Source of the DNA: Notospermus geniculatus
Lineage: Eukaryota; Nemertea; Pilidiophora; Heteronemertea; Lineidae
DNA: 64,000 nucleotides
Assembly: GCA_002633025.1 (NCBI GenBank)
Contig: NMRB01001633.1
Span: 1-64,000 of the forward strand
Reading direction: 5' to 3'
Shown: positions 32,901 through 42,496 of the stretch, piece by piece
Numbering within the stretch: the stretch's first letter is position 1
Layout: the number at the start of each line of letters is the position of its first letter
Position numbers and translations under genes: made by a program
Notes under the pieces: generated by a model
What the model was told of the DNA's origin: nothing
Seen by the model: the letters and a program-made list of their open reading frames with translations, nothing else
Databases searched by the model: none

Positions 32901-33691
32901 GAAGGAAGCAGCCCAGCTGCAACACTGCCATGACCGCCCTGACGATGACGACGTCGTCACAGGTAGTGCTGGAGTACACAGGACACAGAGGTGTGAGCCG
33001 ACCGTGACGTGACTCGTGTGAAGTACGCCACACCATTGTTTGACGTAACGTCATTGGAGCATGCACGGCTCATTTCGCTGCACCTCTGCAGCAGGTGTAT
33101 TACCCGAATTACCCTGCGAGTCGGCCATTTTTCCTGAGTTTACGTCACTTCCTGTTTGGGATCCACTTCACTCTCAGTCATTTTTTTGTTCGGGCGGGCA
33201 CTCCTGGGGCCCTCAAAAAGTCTGCTTTTTAATGAAGTCGGTAGGAATTTCAAACAAACCATCAGCCGGTTGACATTTTTGTTCATTGTTGAACCAGTTG
33301 CATCAAGTAATTGATGCTGCTGGACGGGGGATGAAGCTGGGACTTTAATAAAGGCCTCCACACATTCGTTTGTTTTAAACCCTTTTCACACCGGGCCAAC
33401 GTGGAGTTGCATAGTGCGGCGTACTGACTATACAAAGGACACATCCAAAAATCGCACCACGGTCTGGAGAAGTGTACAGGGCTTTTAGGTGGGATTTGGG
33501 TCCTTGCAAAATTTCTTCCCTGCAAGAATTGTTGGTCTTATTTATTCAGGGTGAGTTGATTGATTTACCTTCTTCATTTTCAAGGTTCTGGTGTCCCCAC
33601 TTTCCTCCAGATGTGCACTGCTTTCCTGCCCTATGGATTATCAGTTAGCACAGTGATGAGACTCCACAGGATTGTGTCTCAAAGGTGCTGA
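17932..33691 (+). CDS. ANAPC1: Anaphase-promoting complex subunit 1 (C-terminal 25 exons)
   Basis: APC1 is the largest scaffold subunit of the APC/C ubiquitin ligase, which targets cyclin B and securin for degradation in mitosis. I traced 25 exons, all GT-AG and phase-compatible, giving 1224 codons and TGA at 33689-33691. Exons: 17932-18123, 18597-18759, 19335-19483, 19856-20036, 20482-20604, 20793-20929, 22273-22379, 23183-23260, 23708-23797, 24164-24413, 25065-25299, 25758-25849, 26013-26230, 27161-27314, 27647-27811, 27902-28015, 28294-28439, 29348-29552, 29649-29726, 29996-30063, 30685-30904, 31267-31362, 31730-31910, 32274-32399, 33585-33691. APC1 signatures include HLVYEELKLN, LPFGVALPLREA, HNGVAAGL, LLPPTSTELD, RPPGPEME and NRYHLQAFRHLYVLAAE. 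Vertebrate APC1 is about 1,940 aa, so roughly the first third, the N-terminal beta-propeller, is not represented. The small last exon was found by phase and by GS-x2-F and V-x3-MRL spacing. Confidence 0.95.
18817..18910. mobile_element. 94-bp foldback MITE in ANAPC1 intron 2
   Basis: Inverted CTACAGGGTAGGCCAGAGAAA and TTTCTCTGGCCCACCCTGTAG arms around a short loop. CAGGGTGGGCCA-type ends are seen in several DNA transposon families; class not assigned. Confidence 0.85.
19067..19078 (+). repeat. 12-bp poly-G tract
   Basis: Homopolymer G run in ANAPC1 intron 2, prone to length error. Confidence 0.9.
19195..19295. repeat. Dispersed repeat R2, copy A
   Basis: GTGGTACCAGCCATCTCCTG AAATACATTAC... 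through CAGATTTGCGAAA. The same block is at about 62908-63000 and, inverted and shorter, at about 50685-50745. Confidence 0.7.
19535..19845 (+). repeat. Degenerate AT-rich tandem repeat in intron 3
   Basis: About eight variants of a 30-45-bp unit (TTGCTAATTAATCTAAAATATCAACTG) fill most of the intron. Confidence 0.75.
20402..20450 (+). repeat. 24-bp exact tandem duplication
   Basis: Two copies of ggtacatgtactcgcaatcttcga 32 bp before the acceptor of ANAPC1 exon 5. Confidence 0.9.
21226..21868. mobile_element. 643-bp palindrome with two divergent tRNA-like modules
   Basis: Arms 21226-21503 and 21592-21868 (about 278 bp) are near-identical reverse complements, outer end TTAAAGCTGAACTTAATAGA. 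Each arm has a tRNA-like segment starting GTCTTCGTGGCGCA near the centre with a B-box GGTTCGAATC further out, so the two pol III-type modules point away from each other. The 88-bp spacer is unique. It lies in ANAPC1 intron 6. Opposite-strand ORFs here are palindrome artefacts. Confidence 0.85.
22273..28439 (+). CDS. ANAPC1: ANAPC1 exons 7-17 (PC-repeat domain)
   Basis: These exons encode about residues 316-865. The proteasome/cyclosome (PC) repeats form the toroid that APC1 shares with proteasome Rpn1 and Rpn2: VGLLLGIAAAERG, VAAILGIGIVYQGT, YSLAAGLALGSVMLG, ATLALGMMFF, IVAGGCMAIGLRFAGS, VVVLSLAMVMAGTGDLEVLR and AISQAIGLLFLGGGR. Glycines and small residues at the repeat turns are intact. SEDLRVQEVRHLL opens the block. 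Confidence 0.93.
23798..24140 (-). mobile_element. tRNA-derived SINE filling ANAPC1 intron 9
   Basis: On the minus strand it begins with a tRNA-like head (AGCGGCATGGTGTGGTGGTTAGC... B-box GGTTCGATTCC, 24140-24077). A central block with CTTGAGCAAGTCACTTTGCC follows, then a tail GCGCTATATAAGAACGGCAT. The central block resembles conserved-domain SINE superfamilies; the superfamily is not assigned. Exon 9 ends where the SINE tail begins. Confidence 0.7.
24557..25025. mobile_element. 469-bp TIR element in ANAPC1 intron 10
   Basis: Terminal TACCGTAAAGCAAAATAT and ATATTTCGCTTTACGGTA. The interior has further TTCGTGAAT/ATTCACGG complementarity. Non-coding. Confidence 0.8.
26571..26970. mobile_element. 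TTAA-flanked 400-bp foldback element (piggyBac-like)
   Basis: Begins TTAAAGGGAGACATGC and ends GCATGTCTCCCTTTAA. Arms of about 145 bp are near-perfect complements. A TTAA on each side fits the piggyBac-type target duplication. It lies in ANAPC1 intron 13. Confidence 0.8.
27335..27512. mobile_element. 178-bp foldback element with internal duplication
   Basis: Ends ATATGGGTCATACGAATAAAGAC and GTCTTTATTCATATGACCCTAT. Inside, a ~63-bp block (ATACAAATGCACTAGGCTATGC...) is tandemly duplicated. ANAPC1 intron 14. Confidence 0.85.
28535..28798. mobile_element. 264-bp TIR element in ANAPC1 intron 17
   Basis: About 38-bp TIRs, TATGATTCACCGTAACTTCA ACATAGGC... and the complement. A lone end of the same family (CATGTTGAAGTTAGGGTGAATCATA) lies at about 31159-31184 in intron 21. 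Confidence 0.8.
29040..29088 (-). mobile_element. tRNA-like SINE stub
   Basis: Minus strand B-box GGTTCGAATCC with a truncated A-box side, ending where the next foldback element begins. Confidence 0.45.
29089..29299. mobile_element. 211-bp foldback MITE in intron 17
   Basis: TIRs TACTGTAAACCGTGA and TCACGGTTTACAGTA. The interior is full of TTCGCGA words that pair across the centre. Confidence 0.85.
29348..33691 (+). CDS. ANAPC1: ANAPC1 exons 18-25 (C-terminal region)
   Basis: These exons encode about residues 866-1224: NRYHLQAFRHLYVLAAESR, ILPELDLLEE, VKQRAGHLSYVEDPKG, SDPRVLAFAESFC, ILHECVTQEKPE and the last exon with GLSVSTVMRLHRI. The end is slightly different from vertebrates, finishing IVSQRC. 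Exon 24 reads open past its donor at 32400 to about 32530, so an intron-retention isoform could end there. Confidence 0.88.
30224..30576. mobile_element. 353-bp TIR element in intron 20
   Basis: About 38-bp TIRs GGGTGCTTTCGATTGTGACT TAACC... and the complement. Repeated GGTTATGGTTAA words lie inside. Confidence 0.85.
32015..32080 (+). repeat. TTTTAGCTCACC-type dispersed repeat head
   Basis: TTTTTAGCTCACCAGGGTGAGCTGTTGTCG... GCAGCATCCGTCATCC. A related head (TTTTTAGCTCAGCTTTCAGCTGAGCTAGTC... GGCGTCCGTC) lies at 52221-52275. This palindromic start is common in marine invertebrate genomes; class unknown. Confidence 0.55.
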
Positions 33692-34756
33692 ACAAGTGGA
33701 CAGGCAACATATTCCCACCTCTGTCTTGTTCGTCAATACTTTCTTTTTTTGTTGGAATGATTGAGGAACTACAGATTTTCAAAATCCATGCCAGTAACTG
33801 GGAATACCTGACCATGTCTAACTCTTCACAGTGCCCAAATTTCAACCTTGGCAAGGACTGCTTCCTCGGGAGTGTAAGGGTGGAGCCTTTGACTGAAAAG
33901 ACTGCTATCCACCTGACATGTTGCAAAAAGAAGTACGGTAATTAAAAGTTCATAAAAATTGAAATTTGGTGCAAGTTGAGCCGTCTTCTTTCCAGGTAAT
34001 TGCTAATTGCTAATTGATAATTGCTAAAGTATTCCCTTCACTTGTAGTCTGCACAGTTGTCAATGATCTGTGCCAAAGTCAGGGTCTCAAATGAAGCCCA
34101 ATGCATTTATTTAAGCCTGAACCTCCGGATTCTTCAAAGTCTACATGCATTTATTTCTTGCTTGTATATTTTTCTAAGATGTACATAAATTGTGTTGCAA
34201 TATTTTCTTATAAATGTAGAAGTACAATATGTGGAATGAGTAAGAAGTTTTTCCTTTTCCCGTGGCAGCAGAAGACAAGTGCATTATCATCCATAAATTG
34301 TCTGCCAGAGAAATCCTTTATGGCGAAGGTACACATAACGCGATTTTGCAGACGCCTTCCCAGCGCATGCGGAAAAAGCTTGTCTAGATGCTTTTCAAGC
34401 GTGAAATAACCAAGTTTTTTCCTGGTGCGTTGAAAAATCGCGTTCAGTTAAACCATGATAGCCTACTTGGGTCAAAATCTACGCATCCTGAAATCCCCTG
34501 GAAATCTGCACGTCGTTGAATCGTAAAAAGGCCGCTTGTCTGACCTAAATCAGTCTGTGCAACGCATGCGCGATGACTGCACAAGCGGATGCCGCTGTTT
34601 TCAGGACGCATGCGTTGGGGACTGACCCAGATTTGCAGTTATCACGTATCGCACGAAGATTTCATCCTTTGGTTCGAAAAAGGGTACACGATGATCGCTA
34701 TTCTTGGTGGGTGAACCATTTTTCATCCAAAAGGAAACCGAACAACATGAGACATA
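33692..34756. other. ANAPC1 3' UTR and downstream flank
   Basis: The 3' UTR follows the stop; a possible poly(A) signal ATTAAA lies at 33941-33946. From about 34380 on, the sequence is a diverged duplicate of the segment 35580-35840 (shared CGCATGCGT, GACTGACCCAGATTTG-like and TTCTTGGTGGGTGAAC-like blocks). No other exon is seen. Confidence 0.5.
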
Positions 34757-34905
34757 AGGGAGGTTTCGAAATCAAACGATAAAGGTAAACGTTAATGACA
34801 CTTTATTTTTGTACCAAAAATGCAATATAAAATCTGGTTAATGTGTAGTATGAAAATAACGTTGGCGTAAAGTTTTGGTTTATCGTTTGATTTCGAAACC
34901 TCCCT
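34757..34905. mobile_element. MITE family M1, copy 1
   Basis: AGGGAGGTTTCGAAATCAAACGATAAA... with a conserved centre GTACCNAAAATGCAATATAAAATCTGG and mirrored right end. Five copies occur in the window (also 38087, 45801, 46349, 63587). Confidence 0.9.
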
Positions 34906-35285
34906 ATAGTTACCCGATAGGCCGTAGCGTACCTATTTCAAATGCCCCTGATTTGATACGGATTTGTAAGAAATCCACTTGACAATCTAACGGTTGAGTT
35001 CTCCTACATGTACCTGTTTCATTTATCTGATTCTCACCAGTCTATCTAGCCTGACACCCATCTAGCCTGGTTTGAATCCATCACATTTCCCGCTTCTGAG
35101 GAGCTCAGCGCCTCAGCCAATCATCAGTGTGCGAAGGCTAATCGAGGTGCCAATCAAAATCCGTGTTACAAATGTGTGCGGGAAGAGAAGAGAAAGTGCC
35201 GAAGGGCGATTTGTTTCACGAGTTTTGATTGGCTCGAAGGCGGGGTCAAGTAGGGGTCAGATTCATCATAATTACGGTAGATTAT

Positions 35286-35450
35286 AATAGTGAGATTAAG
35301 AAACCATACGTTCACGCTAACGCTAACGTTATTGACATCATTTTGACGTCACATCGAATGAATCTGTTGTATTTCTTCGGGGAGTGACGTCATTTTGACG
35401 TAATTAACGTTAGCGTTAGCGTTAACGTATGGTTTCTTAAACTCACTATT
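35286..35450. mobile_element. 165-bp foldback MITE
   Basis: Arms AATAGTGAGATTAAGAAACC ATACG... GCTAACGCTAACGTTA and complement, about 45 bp each. It sits just beside the GPCR relic. Confidence 0.85.
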
Positions 35451-35470
35451 ATGACAAGATGGTTTCATTC

Positions 35471-35572
35471 AGCAACTTCCTTGGTGTCTCGGCGGGATTC
35501 TTTTTATATGGAACAGACGAAGTACGCAGATGACGTCATCAGCAAAGAACAGTTGGGCTCTTTGGGCTTTGC
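35471..35572 (-). pseudogene. Degraded GPCR relic
   Basis: Nucleotide-level remains of exon 2 of the neighbouring receptors. TTCCTTGGTGTCTCGGCGG matches the C-tail coding block. After a deletion, GGAACAGACGAAGTACGCAGATGACGTCATCAGCAAAGA and TTGGGCTCTTTGGGCTTTGC match the TM6 and loop-3 block. The TM7 part between them (about 160 bp in the intact genes) is missing and the frame is broken. The surrounding 3' flank (about 34935-35030) also resembles the flanks of the other two copies. Confidence 0.75.
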
Positions 35573-36249
35573 AGATCTCGCGTCGAATTAATCTGATTTT
35601 AGGCGATTTGGCACCTAAAAAGGTCTGCAACACATGCACGGAATCGCATTGACTCACGGACGCTGTCTTCACGGCGCATGCGTAGAGGACTGATCTAGGT
35701 TTGTAAGGGTTATTTCACATTGATGAGCACCGCGGCTGTGAAATGCGAGTGAAGATTTCTTTTCGGTTAACTTCGTAAAAAAAGGAAACGCGAAATCACT
35801 ATTCTTGAAGGGTGAACTATTTTCCAGGCAGAAGCAAAAAAAATCTGCAGTGTCAATATTCTCGGCCGCAACAAACCCAGGAGATAAGCCTACCGGTAAT
35901 CCCCGCGGTAATCATAAAAGAATCAAACATTTGTACGTGGAACACTATAATTGTGCTGAAAATAGCTCTGTTATCCTCAGAAATGGAATTCAAGGCATCA
36001 AGTTGACAGATTCATGTACCTCACTACCATACAAAAGTTGAAGCCCCTCCCTATTACGTAAAACCAAAATTCAGGCAGTGAGAGACATCTGGTGGCAACA
36101 CATGAAGTGTATCCCTCAGTTACATCATCGTTCGCAGTTAAACCTTTATGGCTTAGCTAATGTAGTTCAAAATGCCCCTAATTGATAGTGTTTTGTAAGA
36201 AATGCAGTCGAAAAATCAAGCGGTTGGGTTCTCATTCCTTGCCATAGGC

Positions 36250-37949
36250 CTACCCGCCTGTTTCCTTGTGGAAACATCGAGTAAAAACCTCCTTGGCGTC
36301 TCGGCGGAACTTCTGCCCTCCACCAAGAAAGTAAACATAAAAATTAACGGCGAAATTAAGGTGCCATATCTCCGTGAAAATCCACCATTGCAGCCAGTAG
36401 CGGGCGTTCCAGTATGGATCCCTTAGGTCGTAGCTGATGAAATCGGGTACGATGGCCTCGTAGATCCTTTTTGGTATCGAACAGATGAAGTACGCGAATG
36501 ATGTCGTCAGCAAAAGAGCGGTCAAATTGGGCTCTTTCGATTTGCGGTCGGTTTTCGAGCCCATTTTCTTTCTCGTCCTTGCCGCTCTCTGCACGTTAAT
36601 GATGATGATAGTATTACAGATGATTAATATAGAAAACGGTATTATTGTGCCGAATAAAACTTGGTAAAAATTCAAAAACTGTTCAACCCATCGTGCATGT
36701 GGAACATCCCGTAATACGACGCCGTTTGGTGGTTTTGGCAACGTATAGCTAAAGAATGCTTGGATGTTGAAGATCAACTGTATGGCGCATGTCACCACCG
36801 TGATTTTGACCGCCCTTGATGCTGTGCAGATGGAGGCTGCTTTCATTGGAAAGGTAACAGCGATTGCCCGGTCGATACTCATCTCCGCCAAAAAGAACGA
36901 TTGTTGTTGTAATCTCCACAAGTAAACCATTGTAAACGTTGACTTTAACTGCCACTTGATATCACGCTGCAGCGCGACCACCATTCCCATCATGCTCGGC
37001 GAGCAGTTGTGCGGTTGCGCAACATTCGATCCACTTCCTCTTTTCACCACGGATTTCACGGTAAAGCGTGAATCACGGTACCGCGTGACGGCCCAGTCTG
37101 ATAATAGACCTGCCAACCAATGCCCAACCGTCGTTTATTAAAGTCCGGCAACATCAAACTGCGACCCAATGGAATACGGAAGTCAGGAAATGAGACAGGA
37201 ATTTGCGGTTTTCAATTACACCTGTGTGGACTCACCTGCGTAATCGGTGATAATCCGTTGCACACTGTTGGCCACCACTAAAGTTTGTATTATTCAAGAA
37301 TTGTGTGTGATTTACCCAACTAAAAAATTGCCCAACTTCCGCATTCCATTGGGTCGCGCTTAGATGTTGCCGGACTTTAGAAACAGAGTGCAGCACCAAA
37401 TTCAGTGTCAATGTCGGGCATATACCGCTCTGCACCTTCTGCAGGCTTTTCCGAAAGCTGGATGAACATTTGGCAAAATTATTTGAAGAAGGGCCGTTTT
37501 CTGCTACCAAATGGATATTCGGTCAACTATCTGAACACTGTTAGGTTACGTTGCATTGAAAAAATGAAAAATTTCTGGTTGTCGACCCAAGTAATGTGAT
37601 CAGATATTGTCACCCACCTTAAAAATGGTAAGTTTTTTTCCATATTCTCCCCGACACCGTGAAATACGACGATCTTATAAGCCGATACAACGAATTCGAA
37701 ACATGTGTCAACAATCGCCAACCCCGCCATGTAAACACAGGTACTCAGTTTCCGGTTGTCTTTCTTGGTCGTGATGAGCAGGGACATCGTGTTGCCGGTG
37801 ATACCAGTAGCGGCGGTAAAGAACGGCCACCAAAGATAAATGACCTGTGTTATGCAAGTCATCACGGGATACGAGGGTCCCAGGGCACCCAGGGTTCCTT
37901 CTGGCACTGTTGGTACATGTAGCTCTGTACCATTTCTGAAGTCATTCAT
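36250..37949 (-). CDS. FMRFamide-receptor-like class A GPCR, copy 1 (TM3 disrupted)
   Basis: Two coding exons on the minus strand. Exon 1 (37949-37618) starts at an ATG followed by an N-glycosylation site (NGT) and encodes TM1 and TM2, with GNTMSLLITT in TM1 and LAIVD in TM2. It ends at donor AAG|GTGGGT. Exon 2 (about 36895-36250) encodes the DRY region as SIDRA, TM4-TM7 and a VNFYVYFLGGG TM7 end. The 5' part of exon 2, coding the first half of TM3 in copy 2, is replaced by unrelated sequence and no clear acceptor is seen, so this copy may be a pseudogene or chimera. A foldback element lies in the intron. The ligand is unknown; the family includes FMRFamide- and TRH-like peptide receptors. 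Confidence 0.7.
37139..37379. mobile_element. 241-bp foldback element in GPCR copy 1 intron
   Basis: About 45-bp TIRs TAAAGTCCGGCAACATCAAA CTGCG... and the complement. Confidence 0.85.
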
Positions 37950-38086
37950 TTCCGGTTCACTAGTCACAGCAATAACACGAATAAATCGAAAAGGACACTG
38001 CCTAAATATTTCGTGTCGTTGATCGTAAATCCAGCAGTCAGTTGGTCCCAAAGGTATGTGAATGCTGTCCGATTCCTTTTCAAAAT

Positions 38087-38236
38087 AGGGAGTTTGGAAA
38101 TCAAATGATAAACGTAAACGTTAACGTAAACGTTATTTTCGTACCGAAAATGCAATATAAAATCTGGAGAATGTGTAGTGTGAAAAATAACGTTGTCGTA
38201 AAGTTTACGTTTATCATTTGATTTCTAAACCTCCCT
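38087..38236. mobile_element. MITE family M1, copy 2
   Basis: Same arms and conserved centre as 34757-34905, lying just upstream of GPCR copy 1. Confidence 0.9.
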
Positions 38237-38973
38237 AATGATGGTACAACGGCAAGGCATAAGGTTTTAGGTTTTAACTGATTTTCGTTGGAATAGTCTC
38301 CGTTGGTTCCAAGTACCTGGGGCAGGTGTCCGTCCGCGTCCACCCCGATGGGAATAATCGACTCAGATTTGCCAGATGTTTTAAATACGAGTTGAATCTT
38401 TTGGTAACAGCACCACGTTTTGGTTCGGCTGGACGGCGATGGACTCAATCGGACGACCAACATATTCCCTCCAGGCTACAGCGTCCGCCGTCTCGTGGAA
38501 AGACATAAGTTTTGTCCACGCATGAAGTCAGATTTTAAAATGGAATGGATAGGTTACTGCACAGCGTGATTTTTTTATTGTAAAACACCCTCCTTTTGAA
38601 ATGTTACTCATTTACACATTGGGCGTGGCGTCCCCTCGGCTTATTTGATACTATGTAGCGCTATATCCAAAATAAATTGAAACACGCCGAGTCGAGTTTC
38701 CGAATGCTGACCGTTTTATGTATCAAACACACAAAATATGAAACATTATTTAATCTAAGTGTCATATTATACATGTATTTTGAAATTATGGTTACGGCTA
38801 TGGTTACTCGCATGCAGGAAACTTGAGATCTTGCTTGGGGACACTCCGATACAAACATTGCTTTTGTGGGCAAAGGACACTTTATATTGTTGCAATCGAG
38901 CGGGTTGGTTAATCGAGGAGTATTAATTAGGGGTCAAAAGGTTGTATCGGAAGGTTGCCTCGCTTGCTTCTTT

Positions 38974-39182
38974 TAAAGGAGCACGGTATTGGATCTCAAA
39001 TGCGTTATTTGACTGCCGACTTAGAGGGAGCCACCTGGCGGCAGTAAGACGAACTACAAAAATGCATTACAAAATGTACTAGTAAATCGGGTCAATTTGC
39101 CGACACGTGGTTAGCTCCTGGGTTGGAGAGTGGCGCGGTGGCGCCGGCTGTCGAGAAAAAGTGGAAATACCGTGCTCCTTTA
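38974..39182. mobile_element. 209-bp TIR element
   Basis: TIRs TAAAGGAGCACGGTATT and AATACCGTGCTCCTTTA, perfect over 17 bp. Interior unique. Confidence 0.8.
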
Positions 39183-40006
39183 TATCATAGGCCTACATCG
39201 TCTCCCATTCTCAGTTGTTGCTTCCATCGGCGTCCAACGGTGAAGTCAGTTCCCAAAATGTAAAACGCCCTAGCGGCTCTTGCAGGTGTGAAAGAATTTC
39301 CTAGGAAAAACTGTCCTGGGCACAAAGGATCCTATTGTTACAATCTAATCTCTGGCGATTAGTTTCTATACCAATGCACTTTAATCCGTCATTCCACAAT
39401 AGAAGTGGACACTTTTTACTGGGGGACACGTTTTACTGCTACACTGGCAAAAGATTATTTGGCAACATGACTTTCCTGAAATCTGGCTGTCCAAGTGTCC
39501 TAAACCTGGGTTCATATTTGCTCTAACACGATGTTTCCGCAAAACGCCATGAGAATGTGGACTATTGCCATCATGGAACTTGGTTTGTCATTTCCAAGTG
39601 GGACTGCGAATCCAGGTGATCTCATCGAAAGCAATCACTCCTGGCGGAAACTTCCAACTCAAAGGGTCACTAAAAATAATTTTTTCATTACCCCAAAGGC
39701 CATTCGCGACAGCCTTCCGTTTCCTTCCATGAACAACACCTTCATCTTGGCATTTTCCGTCGTTTTGTTTCCTGCTTTGTGACAGTAGACATGAATGGCA
39801 TCCTCCCACGAGGCAGACGAACCCAAGGTCAAACAATAATTGCTTTAGTCCGAACGTCTGACTCGTATTGCTATTTTTAGAATCTGCTGGACGCTAATAC
39901 AGAGTCAGATGATGAGTAAACGAAGAACCAGATTTGGGTTCTACGTCATCAGCATGATCAGATCACGGATTGGTGGTTCCCGTATCACGTGACCTCAAAC
40001 TGTAAA

Positions 40007-40123
40007 GATGGCGATGCTGTGCATTCGCCGATTCGGCTTTTCGAGAGGAATATTTTTCGTGATTTTGATAACAAATTGCGGTTTTCTTAATGTTTGTCTG
40101 GCTAAGAGTGAACAGAGAGCGTG
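40007..40123 (+). CDS. Possible signal-peptide mini-ORF or first exon
   Basis: ATG in the context TAAAGATGGCG (a YY1/Kozak-type start) opens a 38-codon frame: basic CIRRFGFSR, hydrophobic GIFFVILITNCGFLNVC, then LAKSEQRA and TGA. It looks like a signal peptide. A weak donor (AGC|GTGACT) just before the stop could splice onward, but I found no partner exon. It may be chance. Confidence 0.2.
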
Positions 40124-40676
40124 ACTGCGAGTGTAGCTGGTTGAAACAGCAAGTAAAATGCCTGAGAGCAGCGTTGTCAAGTGATACGATTGCCGTGCAC
40201 TACATGTAAATGTAGGCCTATTCAAAACACGACCTGGAGATGGACGGACCAATCAAAATAGACCCCCCGCGATAGGCTTCATCTGACTCTTGTTGCGGCC
40301 GTCAGTTCTGCAAATGAGCAACAGGAGGCAATGTTCGGACTATAATTGCTTTCACGAGTAATCAGTGGTTGCAGACTGAACCATCATGACATTTCTGATC
40401 CAGGCCTAATCGGTGGTTGAGCGAACCGCAACATGACGAACACGTTTTCGATCTTTCCTGGAGATTCAAGGCCCTATACTAAAACCCTCCTTTAAATAGG
40501 CCTAAAGTACATGTAGACCTTTGTAGAGGCTTCCTTTACTGAGGAGTTCCTTTACTAAAGGCTCCTTTAACAAATGGTATTCATAAGAACCACACCACTT
40601 TCTTCTGTTAAGGTCGTCCTTTACCACGAAGTCTGATACTCCAGACCAACCATACGTACATGTAAGGCCACGTTGA

Positions 40677-41260
40677 AGCTGACGTGAACGAACGAAAAGC
40701 CCCCATGCGACGAGCAAGAGAATTGCAAACGCCCTGCCAACACCTCAAACGAAGGCTCAGAACATGATAGACCCCACGAGGCCAGGAGGGCGCCACCTTA
40801 TTTGTCTATGAGCTGTCAAGGTGTCAACATCCTATGGTGAGCTCCTGCTGAACACTTTTTTTGAAAGAATTTTTTTTTACCCAGCAGGGAATCGAACCGG
40901 CGCCTTGTTATCTCTGTTCCACCGTGTTCCCCATTCGGCCACCGAACTTGTTGGAACACTTCGCATATTTTCTCTTATTCTTAGTATTATTACGTAAGTC
41001 GAAGTCCTACGTCCATGACAAACACAAATCATGTCTTTGTCAGCTGGCTCGTTGGCCGAGTAGATAGAGCGGTGGATTACAAATCAGACGGTCGACGGTT
41101 CGAATCCCGTCTAAATGACTACACTTTTTTTTCTTTGAGTAGTGTACGAGGTATCCGGAGATGTTGACAGCTCTGTTGCCTGAAGGCAAATAAGGTGGCG
41201 CCCTCCTGGTCTCGTGGGGTCTATCATGTTCTGGGGGCTTTTCGTTCGTTCACGTCAGCT
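40677..41260. mobile_element. Palindrome with head-to-head tRNA-like modules, unit 1
   Basis: Inverted arms share AGCTGACGTGAACGAACGAA AAGCCCCC and GGTGGCGCCCTCCTGG...GGTCTATCATGTTC. The right arm lacks about 55 bp present on the left. Near the centre are two tRNA-like segments: minus strand at 40884-40952 (B-box GGTTCGATTCC) and plus strand at 41041-41110 (TGGCCGAGTAGATAGAGCGG, B-box GGTTCGAATCC). Confidence 0.8.
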
Positions 41261-41422
41261 ATAAGGCAAAAAAGCATTTCCTGTATGAAGGGAGGTTCTT
41301 GAAACGACCCAACCTTTGCTAAGGGGAGGTACATGTACCTAAAGGTGTCCTTTGGCCCGAGGTAAAGGTTGGTTCTTGAAATAAAATTTAGGTGAAAGGT
41401 TGACTTTTAAAATCTCCCTTAA

Positions 41423-42066
41423 AGCTGACGTGACCGAACAAAAAGCCCCCATGCGACGAGCAAGAGAATTGCAAACGCCCTGCAGACACCTCAAACGAAG
41501 GCTCAGAACATGATATACCGCATGACGCCAGGAGGGCGCCACCTTATTTGTTTTTGGAGCTTTGGAGGTGTCAACATCCTCTGGTGAGCTCCTGCTGAAA
41601 ATTTTTCTGAAAGAAAAAAAATTGACCCAGCTGGGAATCGAACCCGCGCCCTGTTATCTTTGCTCCACCGTCTCCCCCGTTCGGCCACCGAACCTGTTGG
41701 AAGATTTCTCATGTTTTCTCTTATTCGTAGTATTATTACGTAAGTCGAAGGCCTACGTCTATGACAAACACAAATCATGTCTTTGTCAGCTGGCTCGTGG
41801 GCCGAGTGGATAGAGTGGTGGATTACAAATCAGAAGATCGACAGCTCGAATCCCGTCTATAAGTAAAAATGACTATAATTTTTTTTCTTTGAGTGGTGTA
41901 AGAGGTACGGAGATGTTGACAGCTCTGTTGCCTGAAGACAAATAAGGTGGCGCCCTCCTGGCGTCGTGGGGTCTATCATGTTCAGAGCCTTCGTTTGAGG
42001 TGTCTGCAGGGCGTTTGCAATTCTCTTGCTCGTCGCAAGGGGGCTTTTTGTTCGGTTACGTCAGCT
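41423..42066. mobile_element. Palindrome with head-to-head tRNA-like modules, unit 2
   Basis: Second copy of the 40677-41260 element, in tandem, 160 bp away, with the complete right arm. tRNA-like segments are at 41629-41701 (minus) and 41787-41860 (plus); the plus one has a B-box mutated to GCTCGAATCCC. Confidence 0.8.
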
Positions 42067-42338
42067 AAAGGAAAGTTCTAGAATACGGGCGTAGTTTGTT
42101 TTGACTCACTCTCCGCGCTTTATGGGCACGTACATTTCTTGGGGCGTGGATGGCAGTTGTGATTAGGCAACTCCAACTAAAACAAAAAGATGGAGAGAGC
42201 AGATTCACACTGACATTTCACCCGTAACCTTAGAAATTCTTCCGTTTCGATGAAGTCGCAACACTGACTTCGGGGCGTTTCGACGCCTGACCATACCGCA
42301 TAATACCAGATGTCATGCGTGCACTCAACTTGTCGTGT

Positions 42339-42496
42339 TAAGCTTAGCGCACATGTCCGACAAAACTCAATGCGTTAGGGGTGTCTGTTAAAATCGACTG
42401 TCCTGGCTGAATGACGAGTCGACAGCGTTGGGTCAGTCGACTTTAAAAACACCCCTAACGGATCGAGTTTTGTCGGGCATGTGCGCTAAGCCTTAA
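42339..42496. mobile_element. TTAA-bounded MITE family M4, copy 1
   Basis: TTAAGCTTAGCGCACATGTC CGACAAAACTC... and GAGTTTTGTCGGGCATGTGCGCTAAGCCTTAA. A copy with insertions is at 61931-62327. Confidence 0.85.
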
